NCBI GenBank assembly: GCA_964539665.1
Contig: CAZIKB010000024.1
Span: 1 to 62,424, forward strand
Length of the DNA stretch: 62,424 nucleotides
From: CAZIKB01 sp964539665
GTDB lineage: Bacteria; Zhuqueibacterota; Zhuqueibacteria; Oceanimicrobiales; Oceanimicrobiaceae
Reading direction: 5' to 3'
Shown here: piece by piece, positions 8,760 through 17,748 of the stretch
Numbering within the stretch: position 1 is the stretch's first letter
Layout: every line of letters begins with the position of its first letter
Made by a program: the position numbers and the translations under genes
The notes under the pieces: generated by a model
What the model was told of the DNA's origin: nothing
Database searches by the model: none
Seen by the model: only the letters and a program-made list of their open reading frames with translations

Positions 8760-8860
8760 AAATTGTAGTTGATGAAAGTGTTAGCTTTGGAGTTGCATCA
8801 TATTTAAGAGATTCGGGATATGATGTAATTGTCATTGCAGAAACGGAAATCCAGCGTTAG
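8756..8860 (+). pseudogene. DUF5615 PIN-like toxin, truncated to 34 codons
   Basis: It begins MKIVVDESVSFGVASYLRDS then GYDVIVIAE, the opening beta-alpha unit of DUF5615 (PIN-like) toxins with the first acidic residues, and stops at TAG 8858-8860 after TEIQR. Family members run to ~110-120 aa, so about two thirds are missing, including the other acidic active-site residues. It overlaps the DUF433 gene by four bases, confirming the pair. The truncation lies shortly before repeat copy C. Confidence 0.75.
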
Positions 8861-8944
8861 CTTAGCTATTTCAAACCTATGAATGACGAATTTCGGTTTT
8901 CACTTTTTATTTCTTTGTAAAAAAATGCAAAAATTCGCAGGTAA

Positions 8945-9050
8945 TAATATACTTAATTCTGGTTGGGACACGGCCAACTAAATCGCTCGCTCAGCCCAAG
9001 GCTGGCTTCAGCCCATATGCACGAAGCAAAAACAAGCGGAGCATTGGATT
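8945..9050 (+). repeat. Dispersed intergenic repeat, copy C (partial m2)
   Basis: From about 8983 the sequence CGCTCGCTCAGCCCAAGGCT and its continuation (GGCTTCAGCCCATATGCACG, then AACAAGCGGA) is a diverged copy of module m2. It lies directly upstream of the S9 peptidase gene. Confidence 0.55.
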
Positions 9051-9084
9051 AACAATTGAACTTAACATCTAAGGAGGATCAAAT

Positions 9085-11067
9085 ATGAAAAATTCCAAAC
9101 AAATATTAAAATGGCTTGGTCTTTCAATTATTGGAATTATTCTGATAGCTGTTGTTATCTTATGGATTATTGGATTTCCCAAACCAGGAACTATTGTTAC
9201 TGCTGAAAACGTTCCTAAAATTCCATGGAATTATATTTTTAAAAATATCCAGACGGCTCGCGATAGCTATAAAGATCCGTCTTTCTCAGCCTGGTTGCCC
9301 GGACAAGCGGGCGCTTTAGTGCGGGCAAATTCAGGTTTCATGAAACGTGACCTATTTTACCAACAATCAGGGGAGGTAGAACTTGTACAGGTAGAAGGAT
9401 TTCCCAGGCGTTATGGTTGGTACCGTGTTAATCCTGATTCTGCTAATCCCTATATTGTATTTAATATGGATTTTGAAGGTGATGAACAATATCAGCTTTA
9501 TATGTACGACTTTACATCAAAAGTTTATAATCAGATGACCTTTTTGCCTGGAAGGATTTGGAGTTTTGGCTTTCATCCGAATGGGGGGAAGGTATTTTTT
9601 GGTAATACAGTAGAACGCGATGGACTGACAACACATCATGTTTATAAAATCAATCCGAAAGATACCTCATCTCTGGAATTACTTTTTAGTTCTGAAGAAG
9701 ATTATTATCCTGTGGATTGGCACCCAACTGAAGATTTAATTCTATTAATTCATTCATATAAATGGGGGGAAGAAAAAATCAAAATCTATGATGCAAACAA
9801 AGATAGCTTTGTACCTTTGTTTACGGATCAAAACGAAAATGGTGTAAAATATGGTAATACCGAATGGAGTGAAGATGGAAGGTATATTTTTTATCTCAGT
9901 GATGAAGGTTCAGATTTTATGCATCTGCATCGGTATGAATTTGCTTCCGGACGGGATATTGCTTTGACCGCCGATATTCCCTGGAGTGTGGTTGGCTATA
10001 TTTTATTACATGATGAACGGAGAGTACTTGTCAGCATAAATGAGAATGGATTCTCAAAATTATATCTATGCGATTTTATAAATGGCACCAGACAGCCTAT
10101 AACAGATTTGCCCTGGGGAACCTATTCAATAATTGGGCACCCAGACGAAAATATAATCGGTCTGAACATCTATCAGGCTTATGATAAAATCCTGATGTAT
10201 GAATTTAACTTAGATACTGGAGTTCGTACTGAATGGAAGGACCCACGCCAAAATAAAGAATTTAAGGATTACCCTGAGCCTACAGTAATTCAGTATCCTA
10301 CTTTCGATTCTTTGAATGGTGAACCCAGATTAATATCGGCAAACCTGTACAGGCTGAAATCAGAGGAATCAGGTCCGAGACCTGTTTATATAAGTTTACA
10401 CGGGGGGCCACCCTCTCAATCACGACCTAATTATGGACTTGAATCAAGATTTTTGGAAGACGGTATTGTTATCATTGAACCAAATTTCAGAGGATCTACC
10501 GGATACGGTACTTCATTTGAAAGGCTTGATAACGGAAAAAAGCGTGAAGATGCTGTCAAAGACATCGGTGCTTTGCTCGACTGGATTCAAACACAACCGG
10601 AGCTTGATGAAAAACGTGTAGCAGTTGTTGGCGGAAGCTATGGAGGGTATATGGTTTTAGCCAGCTTAGTTCATTACAGTGACCGCTTAACGTGTGGATT
10701 AGATCAATTTGGAGTAAGTGATTTTGCAACATTTTTAGAAAATTCCGAACCAGGTGCAAAAGAATCAAGAAGGAATGAATTTGGCGATGAAAGAGAACCT
10801 GAATGGCGGTCCTTTTTAGACTCTATTTCACCGGTTAATCATGCAGATAAAATTGGAGCACCTCTCTTTGTCTACCAGGGTTTAAGAGATAGCCGAGTCA
10901 GGCCAGAGCAATCTCGCAAAATTGTTGAGGCCGTAAAAGCAAATGGACAGGAAGTATGGTATATTGAAGCCTCAAATGAAGGTCATGGTTTATGGGATTC
11001 AATGAATTTACTCTTTGTCGGCAATGCCTGGTATTTGTTTATTGAGAAGCACTTATTAGATGATTAA
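9085..11067 (+). CDS. S9 family (prolyl oligopeptidase/DPP-like) serine peptidase, membrane-anchored
   Basis: 660 aa. One N-terminal membrane segment (~residues 10-29) is followed by a beta-propeller-like region (~100-420) and an alpha/beta-hydrolase domain (~430-660). The nucleophile is in VAVVGGSYGGYMV (~S517), the acid in YQGLRDSRVRPEQ (~D602) and the histidine in NEGHGLW (~H634). The oxyanion-side HGGPPSQSRP motif is also present. It probably cleaves short peptides in the periplasm. AAGGAGG sits at 9071-9077 before the ATG. It stands alone between two repeat copies, with no operon partner. Confidence 0.9.
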   Translation: MKNSKQILKWLGLSIIGIILIAVVILWIIGFPKPGTIVTAENVPKIPWNYIFKNIQTARDSYKDPSFSAWLPGQAGALVRANSGFMKRDLFYQQSGEVELVQVEGFPRRYGWYRVNPDSANPYIVFNMDFEGDEQYQLYMYDFTSKVYNQMTFLPGRIWSFGFHPNGGKVFFGNTVERDGLTTHHVYKINPKDTSSLELLFSSEEDYYPVDWHPTEDLILLIHSYKWGEEKIKIYDANKDSFVPLFTDQNENGVKYGNTEWSEDGRYIFYLSDEGSDFMHLHRYEFASGRDIALTADIPWSVVGYILLHDERRVLVSINENGFSKLYLCDFINGTRQPITDLPWGTYSIIGHPDENIIGLNIYQAYDKILMYEFNLDTGVRTEWKDPRQNKEFKDYPEPTVIQYPTFDSLNGEPRLISANLYRLKSEESGPRPVYISLHGGPPSQSRPNYGLESRFLEDGIVIIEPNFRGSTGYGTSFERLDNGKKREDAVKDIGALLDWIQTQPELDEKRVAVVGGSYGGYMVLASLVHYSDRLTCGLDQFGVSDFATFLENSEPGAKESRRNEFGDEREPEWRSFLDSISPVNHADKIGAPLFVYQGLRDSRVRPEQSRKIVEAVKANGQEVWYIEASNEGHGLWDSMNLLFVGNAWYLFIEKHLLDD

Positions 11068-11495
11068 TATATGATGTGGCGGTGTTTTTCGATATAATAA
11101 GTGAACTCTAGGCAATGGATATAATTTGACGATTACATGAACTCAAGTTTCTACTATTTCATAAGCGGTAAAACATTAGCGTTATGGCGTACGCACCCAA
11201 CGGGGAGTGGCATCGTACAAATAGAGTCTTCTGTAAACAAAGTCGCTCGCTCAGACCAAAGCCGACTTCAGCCCAAAAGTGTGACACCATATCAAGCGGA
11301 TCGAGCGACATGGCTTCCAGAAAGTTGCAGACTTCGACCAGATAGGTGAAGATGATATTGTCATCAACGCGTTGCTCAGGTTGAAGACAAAGTAAGTTTG
11401 CGACAGTCTCGGTTGCTGGCATGTTTTTTGAGCTAAAATGTAGGTGTGAATGGGTAAGTCCGAGCGAGTCTCACATCCATCCTTCGACTCTGAAA
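11068..11495. repeat. Intergenic region with repeat copy D (modules m1 and m2)
   Basis: Bases 11188-11240 are module m1 and 11242-11345 module m2 (GCTCGCTCAGACCAAAGCCG onward), joined directly; in copy B they are ~165 bp apart. The 3' arm is missing. Bases 11331-11397 read as an open fragment ending IVINALLRLKTK-stop, perhaps a gene remnant. The block GGTTGCTGGCATG at 11411 is also found, nearly unchanged, at 7535. No intact gene is visible. Confidence 0.6.
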
Positions 11496-12113
11496 TCATT
11501 TCCTTCTCTGATATTCTTTCAATTCTTCGATAGAATTAACAAGCGTCCAGCCATCGGCATTCGGATTATACGGAAAGTAATCCGGTGCGTAGCCAATCTT
11601 TTTCACAAAAATTTGGCCGGTTTGATCCGTTATAAATGTAAGAAAGCCGCTCTTTTTATGATTCTCAGGAACACCTGCAATAGCCCACTCTTTGGTATAG
11701 TTTAAAGGCGAATTCCTGTCATCTGTGGACTCACGCTTATACAAATCCTCGTAATAATATCCATCGATTGCCAGCGTTTGTCCCATGGCAAAAGCAAGTT
11801 CCTTTTCTATGAATTCGACAGCGATATATTCGTTATGAATGGTGACCGTTCTCCACAACTGAATGAGAAATTGAGCATAACTTTTTTCGCCATCATCATC
11901 CCAATCCGTTTCCCTGTAATTCTCCTGAGCAAGAATAATTCGCTGGATATTTTTGTAGGCGCTGATATCATTTAAACGAGCGTGTTTCTCGCTTATGGGG
12001 CGCGGCCAATTATCACGGTGATACCACTCCGATCCCGCCCAGAAAAAACCCAGTGTTATGATAAAAGTCAATACCATTCCTGTGTAGTTGATTTTCCTGC
12101 TATCGCTTTTCAA
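11496..12113 (-). CDS. DUF2950-like membrane-anchored protein, last gene of the radical SAM operon
   Basis: 205 aa with one N-terminal hydrophobic segment (~residues 12-26), so it is probably anchored and facing the periplasm. The region NIQRIILAQENYRETDWDDD, the AIDGYYYEDLY segment and the closing SGFLTFITDQTGQIFVKKIG resemble DUF2950/pilin-like proteins; the similarity is weak and the role unknown. It starts at TTG 12113 with GGGAAGAG four bases upstream and overlaps the radical SAM gene by 14 nt, so the two are almost certainly co-translated. It may be a substrate or partner of the system, but no sequence proof exists. Confidence 0.6.
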   Translation of the reverse strand: MKSDSRKINYTGMVLTFIITLGFFWAGSEWYHRDNWPRPISEKHARLNDISAYKNIQRIILAQENYRETDWDDDGEKSYAQFLIQLWRTVTIHNEYIAVEFIEKELAFAMGQTLAIDGYYYEDLYKRESTDDRNSPLNYTKEWAIAGVPENHKKSGFLTFITDQTGQIFVKKIGYAPDYFPYNPNADGWTLVNSIEELKEYQRRK

Positions 12114-13308
12114 AGTTCTCTTCCCCTCTCTGGTGATATTCTACTACAAACGGACAATCAGGATCCGGATCATCAAGATTCCCCGATACAAATGCAGAAA
12201 CGCTGTGACATCCCCCTTTGCAAATGTCTAAATAATCGCAGGATCGGCATGGTTCAGGCGCCTGTAGGGTCCAGTTTTTGAATCTAACTAACGCACCTGT
12301 TTTTGCTTTAACTATCGAAGGCAGGTCAAAAACCGAATCACCTGAACTCTCCAGAAATGAGCAGCCACTCACAGAGCCGTTGCTTCGGATTCCCAGCAAA
12401 ACGTTGCCAGCCTCGCAGCCATAGGTTGCCATGGCATTAAGCAAATCAACAGGCGGATTGTGGTAGCAGAACATGGGCACAAAAGAACAGTCAATTTTCG
12501 CTAAAACCTTATACTTTTCTGAAAGTTCAGCCAGCCTGGGGATTAGGGCAATATTTTGTTCATAGTTTGTTCTTTCCTGAAAATATAAAGTCTTCCCGCG
12601 TCCTGCTGGCTTAATTCTGAGGAATTCAATCTCATTGATTTTTTTAGATTTGGCATATCGAAACAGTTTATCCAGATCAGCAAAATTGCTTTTCCCTACT
12701 ACGCAATTTATGCCAGTTGGTACACCGGCCCTGATAAGATCATCCAGTGCCTGAGCGGCATTTTGAAACAACTTTTTCCTGAAGACATTATGATCTGTTT
12801 CAATGCCATCTATCGATACATTAACCTGGCCGAATACTTTCATTTTAGTTGCGACTTCCGGGGTGATATTGATTCCGGAAACCGTCAAATTAGGAACAAG
12901 CCCGATAGAGCGGGCATATTCTGCAATTTCAAAAAGATCGGGACGTTCCAAAGCTTCGCCGCCGCCCATTGCAAGATGAAAAACTCCCATTTCAGCCAGA
13001 ATATCCAATGCTGTTTTTATCTCATTCGTGTCTAATTCTCCATGGTCTGGCTGGCCAGCGTCCATATAGCAATGTGGACAGCCAACCGAGCAGCGATTGG
13101 TTATGGCAAAATGGACTTCTGTTGGCGCCGATAAAAGTCCGACGGTTTCATCCTCGGTATTCCAGAGAGGGGATTCGTCAAGGTTAAGCTCCCGCATGTA
13201 GTTGCGATCAACGAATGCCAAGAATGGCGGCGCTTCGCTGGCAATGATACCGCCAAAATTCTCGAAGCGATATTTTATGTTTTTGCCACTTTTTTTGTTT
13301 AGTTGCAT
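12100..13308 (-). CDS. Radical SAM/SPASM maturase (PqqE/anSME-like)
   Basis: 402 aa. The core 4Fe-4S motif CxxxCxxC is read as NRCSVGCPHCY (~75-85), with the SAM-binding segment AMGGGEALERPDLF after it. The C-terminal SPASM cluster region has CEAGNVLLGIRSNGSVSGC, then CRSCDYLDICKGGCH and a final DPDCPF, enough cysteines for two auxiliary clusters. Such enzymes modify peptides or proteins. N-terminal residues 1-60 (RFENFGGIIASEAPPFLAFV) precede the TIM barrel and could be a recognition element. The ATG abuts the stop of the TPR gene. The two small membrane peptides in the same operon are the obvious candidate substrates; this is inference. Confidence 0.92.
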   Translation of the reverse strand: MQLNKKSGKNIKYRFENFGGIIASEAPPFLAFVDRNYMRELNLDESPLWNTEDETVGLLSAPTEVHFAITNRCSVGCPHCYMDAGQPDHGELDTNEIKTALDILAEMGVFHLAMGGGEALERPDLFEIAEYARSIGLVPNLTVSGINITPEVATKMKVFGQVNVSIDGIETDHNVFRKKLFQNAAQALDDLIRAGVPTGINCVVGKSNFADLDKLFRYAKSKKINEIEFLRIKPAGRGKTLYFQERTNYEQNIALIPRLAELSEKYKVLAKIDCSFVPMFCYHNPPVDLLNAMATYGCEAGNVLLGIRSNGSVSGCSFLESSGDSVFDLPSIVKAKTGALVRFKNWTLQAPEPCRSCDYLDICKGGCHSVSAFVSGNLDDPDPDCPFVVEYHQRGEENFEKR

Positions 13309-14604
13309 TTAATGTTCATTCACATTCGATGAATCATTTCTGCAATGAGCCAATATCCAATCAGCTAACTCCGGCTCATCCACGTTGGAAATATCTAAAT
13401 TTGAATATGACTTTGGGTCGGAAAGCACGTAAGCCTTATGTTCAGTTAGATTAAAATAATTATTGCCGCCAAAATAATTTACCAGGTTTTGACCTTCAGA
13501 GTAAAATTTACTCCTGCCATCACAGTGCCTCAGGTAAAATACGGCTGTTAATGAGCCAAATAACAGCAATCCGTAGAGAACGGAAACAGTACTTTTAATC
13601 AGCCGATTTTTAAGTTTGCTTATTCCCAGTGAAAAAATAAAAACACCTGAAAGGCCGGCAATTCCATATTTCAACAATACCTGGAGTAATTCTGAACCGG
13701 GGCTGCCGGGCGCTGCATTAATAAACGCCGGCATTTCGAAAAGCATTTCAGTTAAGGTTTTATCTGAAATCCGAAATATTTCGCCCAGTATGAAGCTTGA
13801 AACAGTGAATAACAGCCACCAAATTGAAAGCATGCCTGGCAGGATGAGAAAATGCTTGAGACTGAGCCACTGCCATGGACGTGAGCCATAAAACGTAATC
13901 ATGGTAACGCCAAGCAGAAAAGCCAGTGTTGCCCAGGCAGTCGTATGTGTCGCTATTCGATTCCTTACTCTAAGCACGAATCTACTTCTACTTGAAACTG
14001 GTAAGAAGAAGTCAATTGCCGGCTTTAATTGAATCGATTTTTTGTAGAACTGGAGAGCCTTGCCATACTGCTTCAGGGCTGTAAAATTTTGCGCGAGACA
14101 ATAATAAACCTCAGCCATTCGATAATATTCAGGTTGATTTTCGATGAGTTCCAATACTTGTTTATTCTTTTCTAACAATTCGTCAATTTGCATGGCGTTA
14201 ATTGAAGAATAGCGGATATTCTTTAAAAACAGATCTTCCATATAATATTTCTTTTGCATTGCTTTTAACCGGGCAATTTCTCTTTCAGCAAACTCAAAAA
14301 CAGGATACTGACCTGCAGTGGGTGAATTGACAATATTCTGATGGTATCGCAAAACTGTTTGATAAGCGCCAACTTTTGTCTCATACGAAACAGCCAACTG
14401 CTTTAATATCTCAAAACGTAGAGAATCAGGCGTACTTTTATCTCTCTGACTATTTTTGAGAAGGGTAAATGCTTCCCCATACTTTTCTTGCTCAAGAAGA
14501 GCCCGGGCCTGGGTTACGGGATCGTCCGCTGCAAAAGCGCCGCTGGTTAGTAACAGCAGGCTGATGATAATTTTTCTAATCAAATCTTTGTCTTTAATTC
14601 TCAT
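13309..14604 (-). CDS. Exported TPR protein with multiple membrane segments
   Basis: 431 aa. A signal peptide (KIIISLLLLTSGAFA, ~11-25) is followed by a helical repeat region (~30-205) containing TPR-like units such as AEVYYCLAQNFTALKQYGKA. Four or so hydrophobic segments follow (~220-240, 250-275, 305-330, 338-356) and then a soluble tail rich in N, S and Y. It overlaps the upstream peptide gene by ATGA and is followed at once by the radical SAM gene. The general layout (TPRs plus C-terminal membrane helices) resembles the large TPR protein at the head of the operon. No enzymatic motif is seen; it is probably a scaffold or partner. Confidence 0.7.
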   Translation of the reverse strand: MRIKDKDLIRKIIISLLLLTSGAFAADDPVTQARALLEQEKYGEAFTLLKNSQRDKSTPDSLRFEILKQLAVSYETKVGAYQTVLRYHQNIVNSPTAGQYPVFEFAEREIARLKAMQKKYYMEDLFLKNIRYSSINAMQIDELLEKNKQVLELIENQPEYYRMAEVYYCLAQNFTALKQYGKALQFYKKSIQLKPAIDFFLPVSSRSRFVLRVRNRIATHTTAWATLAFLLGVTMITFYGSRPWQWLSLKHFLILPGMLSIWWLLFTVSSFILGEIFRISDKTLTEMLFEMPAFINAAPGSPGSELLQVLLKYGIAGLSGVFIFSLGISKLKNRLIKSTVSVLYGLLLFGSLTAVFYLRHCDGRSKFYSEGQNLVNYFGGNNYFNLTEHKAYVLSDPKSYSNLDISNVDEPELADWILAHCRNDSSNVNEH

Positions 14605-14906
14605 TTACTAGTTTGTTTAGAATCCTGTTTCCTTTTTTCATTAGCAGATTTCTGATTCTTCGATTCAGAATTTCGGTCAATCTTTTTCATGAATGCAGAC
14701 ATTATCAGGCCGGATATGGCACCAAAAGAAATCGTTATTCCCAGTAACGCTGCGGGTAATGCAAAGATAATCGAGCCAATAGAACTTGAATTTGGATTAT
14801 ACCCAGGCTTAACCTTTAAAATTTTGCCGCGTTGCAATGAATCATTTGATTTGATTTGAGCAGAAGACGTGAATAAGTCTTTTGGATTGATATATTTTTT
14901 CTGCAT
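14601..14906 (-). CDS. Small membrane peptide A with conserved GYNPNSSSIGS block
   Basis: 101 aa from the ATG overlapping the upstream stop (TAATG); an ATG three codons earlier is also possible. Residues 27-45 read GKILKVKPGYNPNSSSIGS and are followed at once by one hydrophobic segment (~46-72) and a charged tail rich in K, S, N and Q. The same block, 17 of 19 residues identical, is found in the 72-aa peptide at 17732-17950. Outside this block the two proteins share little. A short motif-bearing peptide coupled to a radical SAM/SPASM gene fits a modified-peptide precursor, but no leader-cleavage site is evident and the peptide seems to stay in the membrane. Confidence 0.75.
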   Translation of the reverse strand: MQKKYINPKDLFTSSAQIKSNDSLQRGKILKVKPGYNPNSSSIGSIIFALPAALLGITISFGAISGLIMSAFMKKIDRNSESKNQKSANEKRKQDSKQTSK

Positions 14907-17224
14907 TATAACCATCCCAGGTTAAATAAAATAATAATTGCCATAGTCATGAAAAGCAGCGCAAGTCCCAGCTTAACATTAGCGATATGCTTACGAAAAA
15001 ACTTCGAAATGATATCTGAAGTGACGCCAAAAGTCGTAATCAAAAACACGACCACTAAAGGCAGAATAAATGCGATGTTATATGCAATCAGATACTGCAT
15101 GGCCGCGATTCGGTGCTCGGGCTCGGCAATCATGGTAACGATAGGCAAATATACCTGTCCTGTGCAGGTCAGCTCCATACCGGCGATGACCACCCCTAAT
15201 ATAAAAGAAGTACTGGAAATAGCAATTTTATTTTGGGCGAAATCTCTGATTCTTTTCCGAATTTTGGTTTTAAAAAAATCTGGTAATTGCAGTGTAAGGT
15301 CCTTCAGGTTCCCTTTCAGACAGCGAATATAATCAACTATTGAAAAGATAAACAGCGCAAGTACAACCAATAACAAAAATATATTCAACATCCTGGCAAC
15401 GGCCTGATTGATAATTATGATTTTTACCAGGTGATAAAACATCATTCCAATAAACAAATAAGTAAGGAACACTGCCAGACTGAACACACCGCCAGTAATA
15501 AACATTTGTTTTCTCGAAATGCCGACAAAGCTTAAATAAGAAATGAGAAAGATGATGGTTGTAAATGCACATGGATTGATGCCGTCTAACAATCCGGCGC
15601 TTACCACAATCCCGAATGTCAGCATGTCAAATGCTTCTTCCCTGATGTTACCTGTTGCATGCGGTGTACTAAACGGTTCTATCGCCTGGGTTTGATATTG
15701 GGCAGGATGCTGTTTAAAGGCGGCAATTTCCTCAGGCAATCTGAGTTTTATCTCATCTTCTCCTCCCAAGGTTGTTTTCCCGACAAAAATCGTCGGCAAA
15801 TCTGTTCCCTGTCGGCCAAAATCAACGCCGGCATTCAACAACAAGTCGTAGGTTCCTTCATCACCCAGATTATAATAATGAGTCTTAATAGAAACTTCAT
15901 ACTCTCTGGCGATTTGAGGGAGATCGTGCTCAAGCAGCCTTCGGCAATAACTACAGTCATAAGAAAACAATTGCAAGGAAATAGCCGGGTAATTTTCATT
16001 TTCATTGATTAAAATTGTCTTTGAAAGACGTCTCGCATTGCGTTCAATTTGATTAATGGTTTGCGGTGATGAATCATTCGGCATGAGCATAATGGAATCA
16101 AAAACAGTCCCGTCCATACCCGTAGCGCGAATCGTCATTGAATTTGCATTGACATCGACCCGGCAAAAATGATATTCTTTTGCATCGACTAATGCCGGAT
16201 AGGATGGATCCTTTGGCATCCAGATAAGCTCGGCTCCCGCTCCTCCGGTTACAATATATGTGACGCCTTCATTGATTGAACGTTCATATAAATGCCAGCT
16301 CGCGAAAACAACATCTACACGGTTTTTTTTAAAAATGGGCGCCCAGACCTGTCGCAAGATTTTGGAGGAGCGTCCGCGAGAAATGAAAACCGGATCATGC
16401 AAAAAAACTATACGAAATGGAGCAGACTGTACTTCATGTTTGGCGATTTCCGACTGGAACCATTGCATCTGGCGGCTTTCGGCGTTGAATTCAGCGCTGG
16501 ATTGACTGCCGCGTGTATCCCAGGCTGACAAAGCGAAAAACTGCACTCCACCCCATTCAAAATTATAAAAGCCATTTTTAAGTCCGGGGAAAAATTCAGC
16601 AAAATGCCCCTTCCCTTTTGAATAATCGTTATCGCCGATAACCGGATAAATTGCCGCTCCTCTCAGCAGCCGGGATTCTATCTGCAGGAATTCATGCCAG
16701 TCTGCCATTTGCTCGCCGTGGTCTACCATGTCGCCCAGAACTAGTGAAAACATGGGTTCGTTCAGGATAATCTGTTCAATCACTTTCTTATGATAGTGCG
16801 GAGTAATGTTGTCTCCCGGCCGCGGATCGCCGTAAACGACAAACGAAAAAGATTCCCCGGGCCGGGCCGAAGTACGGATACGATAACCCGGGTTATCAGC
16901 CGGTGTGCGGACGATGCCACCGCCGCATATTACCTCATATCGGTAACTCAGGCCGGGTGCAAGCCCGGTCACTTCTACAAAATGTGCCAGGCTGTTTTCA
17001 GGAGAATCGAATATACTTATTCTATTTTCATCAAATAATTTAACTTTTGCCGCGAGCGCTTGCTTTAAATGGAAAGCAATGACCGCCGAATTATCTGTCA
17101 CGTCGAGAAGATACGGCTCTACTGCAAAGGTATTCGGAGGAGCGTTCACTCCCTGTGGGGTTTTTCCTGAAACAGGGAGTGTGCATAATAATAGAAATGT
17201 AAATAAAAAACGAACAGGAATCAT
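14906..17224 (-). CDS. Metallophosphoesterase-like / thioredoxin-like / CcdA fusion membrane protein
   Basis: 772 aa. Signal peptide (1-20); an Fn3-like purple-acid-phosphatase N domain (~30-115); and a phosphoesterase domain (~125-375) with VYGDPRPGDN, VLGDMVDHG, IGDNDY, FLHDP and FASWHLYE. The canonical GNHD and GHxH motifs are altered (GDND, SWHLYE), so metal binding is uncertain. A thioredoxin-like domain (~400-510) has CxxC in YDCSYCRRLLE and the cis-proline LPTIFVG. A CcdA/DsbD-like membrane domain (~535-772) has both conserved cysteine sites, GINPCAF and ELTCTGQVYLP. It should pass electrons across the membrane to extracytoplasmic thiols. ATGA overlap joins it to the TlpA gene. Confidence 0.85.
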   Translation of the reverse strand: MIPVRFLFTFLLLCTLPVSGKTPQGVNAPPNTFAVEPYLLDVTDNSAVIAFHLKQALAAKVKLFDENRISIFDSPENSLAHFVEVTGLAPGLSYRYEVICGGGIVRTPADNPGYRIRTSARPGESFSFVVYGDPRPGDNITPHYHKKVIEQIILNEPMFSLVLGDMVDHGEQMADWHEFLQIESRLLRGAAIYPVIGDNDYSKGKGHFAEFFPGLKNGFYNFEWGGVQFFALSAWDTRGSQSSAEFNAESRQMQWFQSEIAKHEVQSAPFRIVFLHDPVFISRGRSSKILRQVWAPIFKKNRVDVVFASWHLYERSINEGVTYIVTGGAGAELIWMPKDPSYPALVDAKEYHFCRVDVNANSMTIRATGMDGTVFDSIMLMPNDSSPQTINQIERNARRLSKTILINENENYPAISLQLFSYDCSYCRRLLEHDLPQIAREYEVSIKTHYYNLGDEGTYDLLLNAGVDFGRQGTDLPTIFVGKTTLGGEDEIKLRLPEEIAAFKQHPAQYQTQAIEPFSTPHATGNIREEAFDMLTFGIVVSAGLLDGINPCAFTTIIFLISYLSFVGISRKQMFITGGVFSLAVFLTYLFIGMMFYHLVKIIIINQAVARMLNIFLLLVVLALFIFSIVDYIRCLKGNLKDLTLQLPDFFKTKIRKRIRDFAQNKIAISSTSFILGVVIAGMELTCTGQVYLPIVTMIAEPEHRIAAMQYLIAYNIAFILPLVVVFLITTFGVTSDIISKFFRKHIANVKLGLALLFMTMAIIILFNLGWL

Positions 17225-17748
17225 TCCGAACTGATCTCCGATGCCAGCAAATTTTGAATTTGCGTTTTTATCTGCCTCCCGATAAGCGGTGAGTAACCTT
17301 GTTTTATATAAGAAATTCTTTGAGATGAATCAATAATTATGGTAGTCGGCCATTCCGTCACCTGATATCGATTCGCTACAGTTGACTTTTGATCAAGCAG
17401 TATTGGTAAAGTTATTCCAAAGCGGGTCTGGACTTCTTTAACGTCATCCATATTCTCCGGGTCTGTGCAAACGGCCGCGAGCAATAGTTCATCAGAATCA
17501 TACAAAGCTGACAGTGAACTCAAAAACATCATCTCTTCTTTACAAATCTTGCACCATGTTGCCCAGAAAATAAGTACGACCGTCTTTCCTTTATGCTGAT
17601 TTAAATAGAAACGTTCGTGATTTAAGTTCATTAGACGAAAGTCTTTCACTGTGTCGCCAATGCGCAATCCGCCCGCAGTATTTTTACATCCAAAAGCAAT
17701 TCCGGATAAAATGCAAAATATCAGGAATGTGCTAAGATGATTTTTCAC
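17221..17748 (-). CDS. TlpA/ResA-like thiol-disulfide lipoprotein
   Basis: 175 aa from GTG at 17748, which gives a clean lipoprotein signal (LSTFLIFCILSGIAFGC); an in-frame TTG at 17796 would add 16 residues but spoil the signal. The thioredoxin fold has the redox motif FWATWCKICKEEMMF and the cis-proline EWPTTIIID. It lies on the periplasmic side. Its start lies within the end of the 72-aa peptide gene and its stop overlaps the CcdA fusion gene, so reductant supply by that fusion is likely. TlpA proteins reduce specific partner disulfides; the client here is unknown. Confidence 0.88.
   Translation of the reverse strand: MKNHLSTFLIFCILSGIAFGCKNTAGGLRIGDTVKDFRLMNLNHERFYLNQHKGKTVVLIFWATWCKICKEEMMFLSSLSALYDSDELLLAAVCTDPENMDDVKEVQTRFGITLPILLDQKSTVANRYQVTEWPTTIIIDSSQRISYIKQGYSPLIGRQIKTQIQNLLASEISSE

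Noticed and set aside
284..11415. CRISPR array
   Set aside because: The repeats are long, modular and kilobases apart, without regular spacers or cas genes.
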